Source of the DNA: an uncultured Clostridia bacterium
GTDB taxonomy: Bacteria; Bacillota_A; Clostridia; Peptostreptococcales; Anaerovoracaceae
Direction of reading: 5' to 3'
Length of the DNA: 8,774 nt
Assembly (NCBI GenBank): GCA_945873875.1
Contig: CAMCER010000021.1
Span: 1-8,774 of the forward strand
The notes under the pieces were generated by a model. That model saw only the letters and a program-made list of their open reading frames with translations, made no database searches and was not told the origin of the DNA. Both the position numbers and the translations under genes were made by a program. This document shows, piece after piece, positions 1-6,564 of this stretch (its first letter is position 1; each line of letters begins with the position of its first letter).

Positions 1-1
1 C

Positions 2-1240
2 ATCCAGAGTTCGTCTGCAGTTATAGGTATACTCCAGTCCATAGCTGTTTCGGTGGGATTTAAGTTCTGCGCAGTATTTGCTATCATAATCGGCGTCAAT
101 ATAGGTGACTGTCTGACTACTTATCTGGTCTGCCGCATAGGTGCCAAGCCTGAGCAGATCAGGACATGCCTGGTGCATATAATATATAACGTCTTTGCAG
201 CGATCCTCATAATAGCAGCTATTTCAATAGGAAGAGCCACAGGGATCATAGGCGACAGCCTCTGGTTCAACGACATGAGCGTCGGGGATATCGCTAACGT
301 ACACGGTATCTTCAGACTGGTACCGGCAGTGCTGCTGCTGCCTTTCGTAAATGTCTTCGCAAGGATAGCAGAAAAAATCGTTCCGGACAAGCCTATGGAT
401 CCGGAGGAAGAAGCTATCAGAGAGAACCTGAAGCAGCTTGATCCTCATCTGGTGACGAACCCGGGACTTGCTCTGGCAGGAACAGAGGTGCTTTTAGGAA
501 ACATGGCAGATGTGGCTATACATAATTTTGAAGCTTCAGCCCAACAGCTGTTCGAATATGAGCCTGAAAGGAGCAAGCGTATCGAGGAACGTGAGAACCT
601 TCTGGATACTATCATGGACCAGACCAATCAGTATCTGGTGGCCATCTCGCCGCATATAACCCTTGAGAAAGACAACAGGAACCAGAGTTTCCAGCTTAAA
701 GCATCAGTCTGCTTTGAGCGTATAGGAGACCTGGCCATCAATATAATCGATAATATCGAAGAACTGCGTCAGGAAGGAAAGACCTTCTCTCCAGGCGCGC
801 AGAAGGAGATAACCATAGCTATGGATGCTGTCCACGAGATCCTGGATATCTCGGTGGAGGCATATAAGAACAATGACGAGGAACTTGCCAAGAAAGTAGA
901 ACCTCTCGAAGAAGTCATCGATGAGATGGTTGAAGCTTTAAGAGGACGTCATGTCCACAGGATGACTCTGGATCTCTGTGACATCTATACAGGGATAGTT
1001 TTCCAGAATATACTGCTGAATCTTGAAAGAGTCTCAGATCAGTGTTCTGATCTCGCAGTCTATCTCCTGGGCAGGACAGATTCGACTATCAGCGGTAATG
1101 AGCACCAGTACCTGCATAATCTGCATCACGCAAATGATCCGGAGTACATGTCCCAGTTCAGAAGATGGATGGCAAAATACATGAACAGACTCAGCAAAGT
1201 ATCTCTTGACGGGACAGAAGTAGACAGATCAGGAGATTGA
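2..1240 (+). CDS. Na+/phosphate symporter with C-terminal PhoU-like domain (5' truncated by window)
   Basis: Sodium-dependent phosphate import at the cytoplasmic membrane, NptA/YjbB (PF02690) family. The open frame runs from base 2 with no start codon; a GTG at 53 is in frame, but conserved sequence continues upstream of it, so the true start lies outside the window. The fragment (412 residues) begins at the QSSSA motif, a signature of the symporter's inverted repeat, here apparently the second copy. Next come the GVNIGDCLTTYL segment and further hydrophobic helices to about residue 120. From about residue 160 to 360 it is helical and charged with two PhoU-type motifs (CFERIGD and NLERVSDQ), the usual fused PhoU-like domain thought to control transport. 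The YdcF-type gene starts one base after the stop, so the two are probably co-transcribed. The first transporter repeat is missing only because of the window edge. Confidence 0.93.
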   Translation: MQSSSAVIGILQSIAVSVGFKFCAVFAIIIGVNIGDCLTTYLVCRIGAKPEQIRTCLVHIIYNVFAAILIIAAISIGRATGIIGDSLWFNDMSVGDIANVHGIFRLVPAVLLLPFVNVFARIAEKIVPDKPMDPEEEAIRENLKQLDPHLVTNPGLALAGTEVLLGNMADVAIHNFEASAQQLFEYEPERSKRIEERENLLDTIMDQTNQYLVAISPHITLEKDNRNQSFQLKASVCFERIGDLAINIIDNIEELRQEGKTFSPGAQKEITIAMDAVHEILDISVEAYKNNDEELAKKVEPLEEVIDEMVEALRGRHVHRMTLDLCDIYTGIVFQNILLNLERVSDQCSDLAVYLLGRTDSTISGNEHQYLHNLHHANDPEYMSQFRRWMAKYMNRLSKVSLDGTEVDRSGD

Positions 1241-1241
1241 T

Positions 1242-2291
1242 ATGAGTGTGCTGTCTGGTTTCATCCCTTTCTTCATTTGTTTTGGGATATTTCTCATCAT
1301 CATGAAGACTGAACACAGGAATCTGACCTGCGGGGTATTCTTCGCACTTTCAGCTTATTCTCTTTTCGTCGGGCTGCAGGGTGTTACGGCGCTGCTTGAG
1401 TCGAGTGTTTCTGACGGAAATGTTTTCTCGGTGATACTCCATCTGTTTATAAGACTGATACAGATACTGATCGCGGCAGGACCCGTACTTCTGGCGCTTT
1501 TTCCCATTGCTATGGGCATAATGCTCATCAGGCAGGAAGGAATAAGGCTCAGGAGCATAGCCAGCATATTTTTCGGTGCCCTGACACTGATATATGTAGT
1601 GGTCTGGCCCATGATAGGCGGCCTGGGCAGCAGGGCGGCATTCCTCATATATATTACCGTGGATATCATGCTGATATACTTCATCACTCTTAAAGCCATG
1701 TTCACCGCCTCCAGTGTGATAAACCTTCTCCATACCAAAGGGGACAAAGGATATAAGTATGTACTCGTTCTGGGAACTGATCTTGAGGACATGAAGATCG
1801 AAAACCTCATGCAGACCAAGATGACCAAGAGCCTACAGGTATACCGGGAAAACCCGGGTTCAAAACTCATATTCACAGGCTCTGATGAATGGAACGGAAA
1901 AACAGAAGCGAGGATCATGGCAGACAAAGCCCGGGCAGAAGGTGTCCCTGATGAAGACATCATCATAGAAGAAAAGTCCAGCGGAGCAGAAGAAAACATA
2001 AAGGCGGCGTATGCTCTCATGGAGCATCCGGATAGTAAAAAAGGACCTAAATTCGCTCTGGTCACCGGCGCGCATCACGCGTTCAGAGCGCTGATCCTGG
2101 CCAGGCTCAATAAGATAAAATGCGACGGATACGGAGCACCGGTAAAGATCTATTACAGGATGAACGCCTTTGCCATAGAATATCTGACGTATCTGAACAG
2201 GACGAAAAAGCGTCATATTTTCGGCATAGCGCTTCTGCTGGCTGCAGGGCTGGGAATGTTCTTCTTCCTGGTGCATCTTGGGTTCATTTGA
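1242..2291 (+). CDS. Membrane-anchored YdcF/SanA-like (DUF218) protein
   Basis: 349 residues. The N-terminal half is membrane: hydrophobic stretches near residues 5-22, 28-48, 62-96, 106-127 and 132-158. A soluble DUF218 domain follows at about 171-318, and a last hydrophobic helix at 325-349. DUF218 landmarks are visible: YVLVLGTD (173-180), FTGSDEW followed by TEA (211-223), GVPDEDIIIEEKS (234-246), EEN (250-252) and VTGAHHAFRA (274-283). They deviate from the common pattern: the family usually has a G-G at the first motif and S-x-x-T before E-N, while this protein has GTD and SSGAEEN. Members such as E. coli SanA and YdcF are linked to envelope integrity, but the biochemical activity is unsettled, so no reaction is assigned. 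The ATG at 1242 is chosen because AGGAGA lies five bases upstream, inside the end of the symporter gene. A terminator follows directly. Confidence 0.85.
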   Translation: MSVLSGFIPFFICFGIFLIIMKTEHRNLTCGVFFALSAYSLFVGLQGVTALLESSVSDGNVFSVILHLFIRLIQILIAAGPVLLALFPIAMGIMLIRQEGIRLRSIASIFFGALTLIYVVVWPMIGGLGSRAAFLIYITVDIMLIYFITLKAMFTASSVINLLHTKGDKGYKYVLVLGTDLEDMKIENLMQTKMTKSLQVYRENPGSKLIFTGSDEWNGKTEARIMADKARAEGVPDEDIIIEEKSSGAEENIKAAYALMEHPDSKKGPKFALVTGAHHAFRALILARLNKIKCDGYGAPVKIYYRMNAFAIEYLTYLNRTKKRHIFGIALLLAAGLGMFFFLVHLGFI

Positions 2292-2299
2292 TGAAAAGA

Positions 2300-2325
2300 G
2301 AGCTCAGCATCATGCTGAGCTCCCG
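2300..2325. terminator. Bidirectional intrinsic terminator between convergent genes
   Basis: GAGCTCAGCAT at 2300-2310 is perfectly complementary to 2312-2322, an 11-bp stem around a single central base; in RNA the innermost pairs would open to form a loop. On the plus strand CCG and a run of six T follow, a classical rho-independent terminator for the YdcF-type gene. Read on the minus strand, the stem is followed by a weaker CTCTTTTC tract, so it can also stop transcription of the GAPDH gene, whose stop codon is about 34 bases away. Confidence 0.88.
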
Positions 2326-2355
2326 TTTTTTATTATCCTGTTTTTTAAAGACCGA

Positions 2356-3369
2356 TTACAGTTTTCCCATGTACTGGAGAGTTCTGATGAGCTGATTTAC
2401 ATAGCTCATTTCATTGTCGTACCAGGAAACGATCCTTACCAGATAGAGCCCTTCTGAGAAGGATTCCATAACTGAAGTCTGTGTAGCATCGAAGAGGGAT
2501 CCGTAAGGGATGCCTATGATATCGCTTGAAACCAGTTCCTCATCGCTGTATCCGAATGAGTCGTCTGCAGCAGCCTTCATGGCGTCGTTGATGCCTTCGA
2601 CAGTCACTGCCTCATCGCTTTTAACTACTGCGTCGAGAATGGTGATGGAGCCTGTAGGAACAGGAACTCTCTGTGCGGAACCTGTCAGTTTGCCGTCCAG
2701 TTCAGGAATGACCAGACCGATGGCTTTAGCTGCTCCGGATGATGCAGGAACGATGTTGGCAGCGCCTGCTCTTGATCTTCTCAGATCGCCTTTCTTGTGG
2801 TGACCGTCGAGGATCATCTGGTCGCCGGTGTATGCGTGGATAGTAGTCATGAGACCGGAAACGATCTCCTTGTATTCGTGGAGAGCCTTGGTCATTGGAG
2901 CCAGGCAGTTAGTGGTGCAGGATGCGCCGGACACGATGAGATCTTCAGCCTTGAGGGTCTCGTGGTTGGTTCCGTATACGATGGTCGGACCGTCGTTTCC
3001 TGCAGGTGCGGAGATAAGAACTTTCTTAGCTCCGGCATCCAGATGTGCCTGTGATTTTTCTCTGGATGTGAAAGCGCCTGTGCATTCTAAAACTACGTCG
3101 ATGTCGTCTGCAGCCCATGGAAGGTCAGCAGGGGATGACTCTCTGTATATCTTGATCTTCTTTCCGTCAACGATAAGGGTGTTGTCGTCGTAGGAGATGT
3201 CGTGGTCATCACAGTAACGTCCCTGGACGCTGTCGTATTTCAGCAGGTGGGCGATCATCTTGGATTCCCATCTGGCGTTGATGGCTACGATATCGATGTC
3301 GTCTTTTTCGAACATCAGCCTGAAGGACAGTCTTCCTATTCTTCCAAAACCATTAATTGCTACTCTCAT
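2356..3369 (-). CDS. gap: Glyceraldehyde-3-phosphate dehydrogenase, type I, probable NADP-accepting variant
   Basis: Phosphorylating GAPDH, interconverting glyceraldehyde 3-phosphate and 1,3-bisphosphoglycerate in the cytoplasm. At 337 residues it has the family's normal length. Visible: the Rossmann motif INGFGRIGR (5-13), SGASCTTNCLAP (147-158) with catalytic Cys151, His178 in TTIHAY, the DLRRSRAGAANIVP segment (195-208) and SWYDNEMSY (315-323). Sequence style resembles Firmicute glycolytic GAPDH. The cofactor loop after the second beta strand reads NARWES (31-36) where NAD enzymes have NDLTD; the ribose-binding Asp is Ala32 and the next residue is Arg33, suggesting NADP(H) use. The start at 3369 is preferred over an in-frame start 16 codons upstream because AAAGGAG lies six bases before it and the protein then begins at MRVAINGFG. 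It lies 67 bases downstream of a DeoR-family gene with no clear promoter between them, so the two are probably one operon. Confidence 0.96.
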   Translation of the reverse strand: MRVAINGFGRIGRLSFRLMFEKDDIDIVAINARWESKMIAHLLKYDSVQGRYCDDHDISYDDNTLIVDGKKIKIYRESSPADLPWAADDIDVVLECTGAFTSREKSQAHLDAGAKKVLISAPAGNDGPTIVYGTNHETLKAEDLIVSGASCTTNCLAPMTKALHEYKEIVSGLMTTIHAYTGDQMILDGHHKKGDLRRSRAGAANIVPASSGAAKAIGLVIPELDGKLTGSAQRVPVPTGSITILDAVVKSDEAVTVEGINDAMKAAADDSFGYSDEELVSSDIIGIPYGSLFDATQTSVMESFSEGLYLVRIVSWYDNEMSYVNQLIRTLQYMGKL

Positions 3370-3375
3370 TTTTTT

Positions 3376-3382
3376 CTCCTTT
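3376..3382 (-). promoter_or_regulatory. Ribosome binding site fixing the gap start
   Basis: On the minus strand AAAGGAG is followed by six A residues and then the ATG at 3369. This settles the start at MRVAINGFG rather than the longer open frame. Confidence 0.85.
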
Positions 3383-3387
3383 CTCAG

Positions 3388-3410
3388 CCGGCCTGTATCC
3401 TTCGGGCCGG
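3388..3410 (-). other. GC-rich hairpin in the deoR-gap intergenic leader
   Basis: CCGGCC (3388-3393) pairs perfectly with GGCCGG (3405-3410), a six-pair all-GC stem around an 11-base loop. It sits five bases upstream of the gap ribosome binding site on the minus-strand transcript. No U-tract follows, so it does not look like a terminator. It could protect or delimit the gap message after processing; the role is inferred. Confidence 0.5.
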
Positions 3411-3436
3411 TGAACACAGTTTTACTTTGTCAGGCT

Positions 3437-4180
3437 TCACACTTCCTCGATCTCAGTGTATTTTCTGAGTTCCTCATCAGGCAGTCTGTCTGTAATGATA
3501 TGCCCTGATGATACCGGTGCGAAAGAAACTGACGATACGACCCCGAACTTGCTGCTGTCTGCAAGTATATATGTCACGCCGGACCTTTCTATGGCTTCAG
3601 CTTTTACTCTGGCTTCTTCTATGTCATGTGTGGTGAATCCCTGTTTTATATCTATGCCGGTGGTTCCCATGAAGCTTCTGGAAAAATTGTATTTTTTGAT
3701 GCTCTCCACGGCGTCGACGCCCACCAGCGATTCAGTCCTTCCCTTGAGAAGACCTGAAATAGTGAAGACGCGAAGACCGCGGTCTGCCATCTTTATGGCG
3801 TGATCAACACCATTGGTCACGTATGAAACGCCGTCTTTCGGCAGATGCTCCAGCATCATTCCTGTAGTCGATCCTGCATCGATATAGACAAAATCGCCGC
3901 GCTCTATCTTTGAGGCAGCAAGTCTTGCTATGAGAGTTTTTTTATCTGTGTTGATGGAGGATCTGGGAACAGGCTTTATTTCAGATACTGAAGGATCTTC
4001 AGAAACGGCTACCGCGCCGCCGAATACTTTTTTCAGCCGTCCGGCTTTTTCCAGATCAGAGATATCCCTTCGGATAGTGGATTCGCTCACATGAAGAAGA
4101 TCCGATAATTCGGTGACTCTTACTGCTGAATTCTTCTGCAGTATCTCGGAAATGATATCGAATCGTTCCTGTTGAAGCAT
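3437..4180 (-). CDS. DeoR/GlpR-family transcriptional regulator
   Basis: Sugar-phosphate-responsive DNA-binding regulator, usually a repressor, 247 residues as expected for the family. An N-terminal helix-turn-helix occupies about residues 5-57, with recognition helix VSESTIRRDISDLEKAG (31-47), followed by the linker KKVFGGAV. The C-terminal sensor domain (about 75-235) shows DAGST (101-105), VTNG (121-124), GIDIKQGFTTHDIEEARVK (175-193) and LADSSKFG (206-213), the conserved pattern of the phosphorylated-sugar pocket. The start at 4180 gives the typical MLQQERFDII opening. A GTG 14 codons upstream is open but adds non-conserved residues and lies within the promoter. The ribosome binding site AAAGGCGG, nine bases before the ATG, is imperfect. 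The downstream neighbour is gap, a likely target together with its own gene. The effector cannot be read from sequence; fructose- or other glycolytic phosphates are typical ligands of this family. Confidence 0.93.
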   Translation of the reverse strand: MLQQERFDIISEILQKNSAVRVTELSDLLHVSESTIRRDISDLEKAGRLKKVFGGAVAVSEDPSVSEIKPVPRSSINTDKKTLIARLAASKIERGDFVYIDAGSTTGMMLEHLPKDGVSYVTNGVDHAIKMADRGLRVFTISGLLKGRTESLVGVDAVESIKKYNFSRSFMGTTGIDIKQGFTTHDIEEARVKAEAIERSGVTYILADSSKFGVVSSVSFAPVSSGHIITDRLPDEELRKYTEIEEV

Positions 4181-4212
4181 TAAAAATGTCCGCCTTTCTC
4201 TAATACATGAAA

Positions 4213-4241
4213 AGACTATCACTGCGCAGTTTACATGTCAA
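4213..4241 (-). promoter_or_regulatory. Promoter candidate for deoR-gap
   Basis: On the minus strand a perfect TTGACA -35 box (plus coordinates 4236-4241) is followed after 17 bases by TAGTCT (4213-4218), which matches the -10 consensus at only three positions. Transcription would start near 4206, about 26 bases before the deoR ATG. The palindrome ACTGCGCAGT (4221-4230) lies inside the spacer, where a bound repressor would block RNA polymerase. Confidence 0.55.
4221..4230. promoter_or_regulatory. Candidate operator copy 1 (palindrome ACTGCGCAGT)
   Basis: Perfect 10-base palindrome located between the -35 and -10 boxes of the minus-strand promoter. Read on the minus strand it extends as CTGCGCAGTGA, the same 11 bases found on the plus strand at 4339-4349. 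The position suits autorepression by the DeoR-family protein, but the binding factor is unknown. Confidence 0.4.
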
Positions 4242-4338
4242 TCAAAATAAATCATAAATTATCAGAAACTTTCATATCCGCTGAAAATCAGTCAGACATG
4301 ACATGGCTCTGCAAAAGGGGCTGCGGGGCCGGACAGGG

Positions 4339-4349
4339 CTGCGCAGTGA
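4339..4349 (+). promoter_or_regulatory. Candidate operator copy 2 (CTGCGCAGTGA)
   Basis: Second copy of the motif, in inverted orientation to copy 1 and about 118 bases away, roughly 46 bases upstream of the -35 box of the thrH promoter. That is an activator-like position or one suited to looping. The palindromic 8-base core also occurs once inside the symporter gene (67-74), so chance occurrence cannot be excluded. Confidence 0.35.
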
Positions 4350-4394
4350 ATACAAAAAAATGCATATCAAAGCAATTTTTGGTTCTGCTTTTCA

Positions 4395-4423
4395 TTGATA
4401 CAGAACAGCAAATATGATATATT
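4395..4423 (+). promoter_or_regulatory. Sigma-A-type promoter for thrH-glnA
   Basis: TTGATA (4395-4400) and TATATT (4418-4423) are separated by exactly 17 bases, four and five matches respectively to the -35 and -10 consensus boxes. Transcription would begin near 4430, giving a leader of about 40 bases before the thrH start. Confidence 0.68.
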
Positions 4424-4457
4424 ATTTCGCGTCGGCATGGGTTAGATATGCGGATAC

Positions 4458-4463
4458 AGGAGG
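4458..4463 (+). promoter_or_regulatory. Ribosome binding site fixing the thrH start
   Basis: A perfect AGGAGG seven bases before the ATG at 4471. The frame stays open upstream to an ATG at 4414, but that one overlaps the -10 box and has no ribosome binding site, so 4471 is the start. Confidence 0.9.
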
Positions 4464-4470
4464 TAAGACG

Positions 4471-5070
4471 ATGAATATAGTTTGTTTAGATATGGAAGGT
4501 GTTCTGGTTCCTGAGATATGGATAGCTTTTTCAAAGGCAAGCGGCATCCCTGAACTGAAAAGGACCACCAGAGATGAACCTGATTACAATAAACTCATGA
4601 CTTGGAGACTGGGCATCCTGAAGGAGCATGGCCTGGGACTCAAAGAGGTCCAGGAGACCATAGCGACTATCGATCCCATACCGGGAGCAAAGGAATTCCT
4701 CGACGAACTGAGAAAGATCACACAGGTGATCATCATAAGCGACACATTCGAGCAGTTCGCAGCACCCCTTATGGAGAAACTGAACTGGCCTACTCTCTTC
4801 TGCAACACTCTTGAAGTGGCAGAAAACGGTGAGATCACAGATTTCAGGATGAGAGTAGAGCAGTCTAAACTCAGCACAGTAAAAGCGCTTCAGTCCATCG
4901 GATATGAGACTATCGCAAGCGGAGACAGCTATAACGACATGGGAATGATAAAAGCCAGCAAGGCGGGATTCCTGTTCAAGAGTACAGAACAGATCATCAA
5001 AGACAACCCTGACATCCCTGCATTTGAGGAATACGATGATCTGCTTGCAGCCATAAAAAATGTGCTGTAA
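4471..5070 (+). CDS. thrH: ThrH-type HAD phosphatase (phosphoserine phosphatase / homoserine phosphotransferase)
   Basis: A 199-residue cytoplasmic HAD hydrolase closely matching the ThrH family described from Pseudomonas, which dephosphorylates phosphoserine and can transfer the phosphate to homoserine. Motif I is CLDMEGVLVPEIWIAF (5-20), with nucleophile Asp7 and, as in ThrH, Glu9 in place of the second Asp of classical HAD enzymes. The cap region carries TTRDEPDY (32-39). Motif II is ISDTF (89-93), the motif III lysine is probably Lys133, and motif IV is GDSYNDMGMI (151-160). Length and motif order are those of ThrH, not of the longer SerB. It starts its transcript and glnA follows after 26 bases, so the pair is an operon. 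The inferred role is the last step of serine synthesis, with homoserine phosphorylation as a side or alternative activity; sequence alone does not decide which dominates. Confidence 0.9.
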   Translation: MNIVCLDMEGVLVPEIWIAFSKASGIPELKRTTRDEPDYNKLMTWRLGILKEHGLGLKEVQETIATIDPIPGAKEFLDELRKITQVIIISDTFEQFAAPLMEKLNWPTLFCNTLEVAENGEITDFRMRVEQSKLSTVKALQSIGYETIASGDSYNDMGMIKASKAGFLFKSTEQIIKDNPDIPAFEEYDDLLAAIKNVL

Positions 5071-5096
5071 ATATATTTTCAGGAGGAAACGGGTAA

Positions 5097-6530
5097 ATGT
5101 TCACAACATTTAAAGAAGCACAGGAGTTTATCAGAGAAAGTGATGTAAAGATGGTCGACTTCATGATGATCGATCTTAACGGAAGATGGAGACATCTGAC
5201 CATCCCGGCTGACAGATTCAGCGAGAGCATCATGACAGCGGGTATCGGTTTTGACGGCAGCAACTACGGGTTCGCGCCGGTGGAAAAGAGCGATATGATT
5301 TTCATACCAGATCTTTCCACAGCATACATCGACAAATTCATGGAAATAAAGACCATGGCAATGATAGGTGACGTATTTGTCATCGATATGCCTGAGAACA
5401 GACCTTTCGATCAGGATCCGAGAAACGTTGCGAAGCACGCGGAGGAATATCTGAAGAGCACAGGCATCGCAGACGAGATGCGCATAGGACCTGAGTTCGA
5501 GTTCCACGTATTCGACCACGTCAGCTATTCAGTCGATCCCAACCGTTCGGGATTCCACATCGATACTAAACAGGCAGAGTGGAACAAAGGCCTGGACAAC
5601 GGCGAGAACCTGGCATATAAGATGAACCACGAGGCAGGATATCACATGGCTCCTCCTCAGGACGTGCTCTATGACCTGAGAAGCAAGATCGCCATGCAGA
5701 TGGAAGAGCAGGGCATAAAAGTCAAATATCATCATCATGAAGTCGGCGGCCCGGGACAGATGGAGATCGAAGTTGAGTTCGGTACTCTGACCGAGATGGC
5801 AGACAAGACCATGATGACTAAATACATAATCAAGAATTTGTGCATAAAAGAAGGCAAAACAGCCACATTCATGCCGAAGCCGATCTATGACGAAGCAGGA
5901 AACGGCATGCACGTGCACATGCACCTTTTCAAGGAAGGACAGCCTATCTTCTTTGATGAAGACGGATACTCACAGCTTTCTCAGGAAGCTCTCTGGTTCA
6001 TAGGCGGCATCCTGACACACATCGGTGCCATCTGCGCGTTCACTAACCCGAGCACCAACTCATTCAAGAGACTGGTGCCAGGCTATGAGGCACCTGTAAC
6101 TATAGGCTTTGCTACAGCTAACAGAAGTTCAGTCATCAGGATCCCGGCTTACGCCAAGACACCTGAGACCAAGAGATTCGAGCTGAGAAATCCGGACGGC
6201 ACATGCAATCCGTATTACGCTTATTCTGCCATCCTCATGGCAGGCATCGACGGCATCAAGAGAAAGATCGATCCGATCAAGGCGGGATTCGGACCTTACG
6301 ACTTCAACCTCTTCGATCTGTCTGATGAGGAAAAGAAGAAGATCAAAGGTCTCCCGAAATCCATGGGATCAGCCATCAAGGCTCTTGAGAAGGATCACGG
6401 ATTCCTTACAGAAGGCGGAGTGTTCCCTGAAAAACTCATTGAGATATGGATCAAGAACAAGAGAGATGATCTGAGGATGCACATCGAGATGCCTACTCCG
6501 GTAGAATACGATATGTATTACGATCTTTAA
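5097..6530 (+). CDS. glnA: Glutamine synthetase, type I, lacking the adenylylation tyrosine
   Basis: ATP-dependent condensation of glutamate and ammonia to glutamine; type I enzymes are cytoplasmic dodecamers. 477 residues, slightly longer than most type I enzymes. Visible: GFDGSNYGFAP (51-61), metal ligands in GPEFEF (Glu133, Glu135), HHHEVGGPGQMEIE (212-225), GNGMHVHMHLF (268-278) with His272, NPSTNSFKRLVPGYEAP (317-333), and the C-terminal FELRNPDGTCNPYYA (361-375). Residues about 153-195 hold an insertion resembling that of beta-type enzymes. Where those have NLYDLP with the adenylylated Tyr, this protein has NLFDLS (Phe406). The arginine important for feedback inhibition in the Bacillus alpha type (Arg62) is Pro61 here. 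AGGAGG lies ten bases before the ATG. It is co-transcribed with thrH; a hairpin follows. Confidence 0.97.
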   Translation: MFTTFKEAQEFIRESDVKMVDFMMIDLNGRWRHLTIPADRFSESIMTAGIGFDGSNYGFAPVEKSDMIFIPDLSTAYIDKFMEIKTMAMIGDVFVIDMPENRPFDQDPRNVAKHAEEYLKSTGIADEMRIGPEFEFHVFDHVSYSVDPNRSGFHIDTKQAEWNKGLDNGENLAYKMNHEAGYHMAPPQDVLYDLRSKIAMQMEEQGIKVKYHHHEVGGPGQMEIEVEFGTLTEMADKTMMTKYIIKNLCIKEGKTATFMPKPIYDEAGNGMHVHMHLFKEGQPIFFDEDGYSQLSQEALWFIGGILTHIGAICAFTNPSTNSFKRLVPGYEAPVTIGFATANRSSVIRIPAYAKTPETKRFELRNPDGTCNPYYAYSAILMAGIDGIKRKIDPIKAGFGPYDFNLFDLSDEEKKKIKGLPKSMGSAIKALEKDHGFLTEGGVFPEKLIEIWIKNKRDDLRMHIEMPTPVEYDMYYDL

Positions 6531-6564
6531 TAAAGACTATAACGCGACACCGCATCTTTTTCCC

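Larger units (their letters stand above)
4181..4470. promoter_or_regulatory. Divergent control region between deoR-gap and thrH-glnA
   Basis: A 290-base stretch without a convincing gene. It holds one promoter candidate per strand and two inverted copies of CTGCGCAGTGA. The left part (4235-4270) is A+T rich; the middle (4314-4346) is a G-rich patch. No tRNA, T-box or recognisable riboswitch fold was seen. Confidence 0.7.

Noticed and set aside
67..75. Third occurrence of CTGCGCAGT, inside the Na/Pi symporter gene.
   Set aside because: It lies in conserved coding sequence (FCAVFA) far from any promoter, so it is treated as chance. It does lower confidence in the operator idea.
1355..2065. Long minus-strand open frame (236 codons) opposite the YdcF-type gene.
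   Set aside because: It is a shadow of the plus-strand gene, with low-complexity Ser/Arg/Met-rich translation, no ribosome binding site and no recognisable domain.
3370..3417. 16-residue N-terminal extension of GAPDH.
   Set aside because: It translates through the intergenic hairpin and the ribosome binding site; the conserved protein begins at MRVAINGFG.
4235..4417. 60-codon open frame with a Cys-rich stretch (CKRGCGAGQGC) in the divergent control region.
   Set aside because: There is no ribosome binding site before its ATG. It overlaps the deoR -35 box at its start and the thrH -35 box at its end, and the protein resembles nothing I know. Probably chance coding over a G-rich patch.
4414..4470. 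In-frame N-terminal extension of 19 residues on ThrH.
   Set aside because: The upstream ATG lies in the promoter next to the -10 box without a ribosome binding site, and the family's conserved start (MNIVCLDMEG) coincides with the ATG behind a perfect AGGAGG.
5902..5925. Alternating GCATGCACGTGCACATG-like repeat with palindromic character.
   Set aside because: It encodes the conserved GNGMHVHMH metal and substrate motif of glutamine synthetase, so the repetition follows from the His/Met/Val codons.
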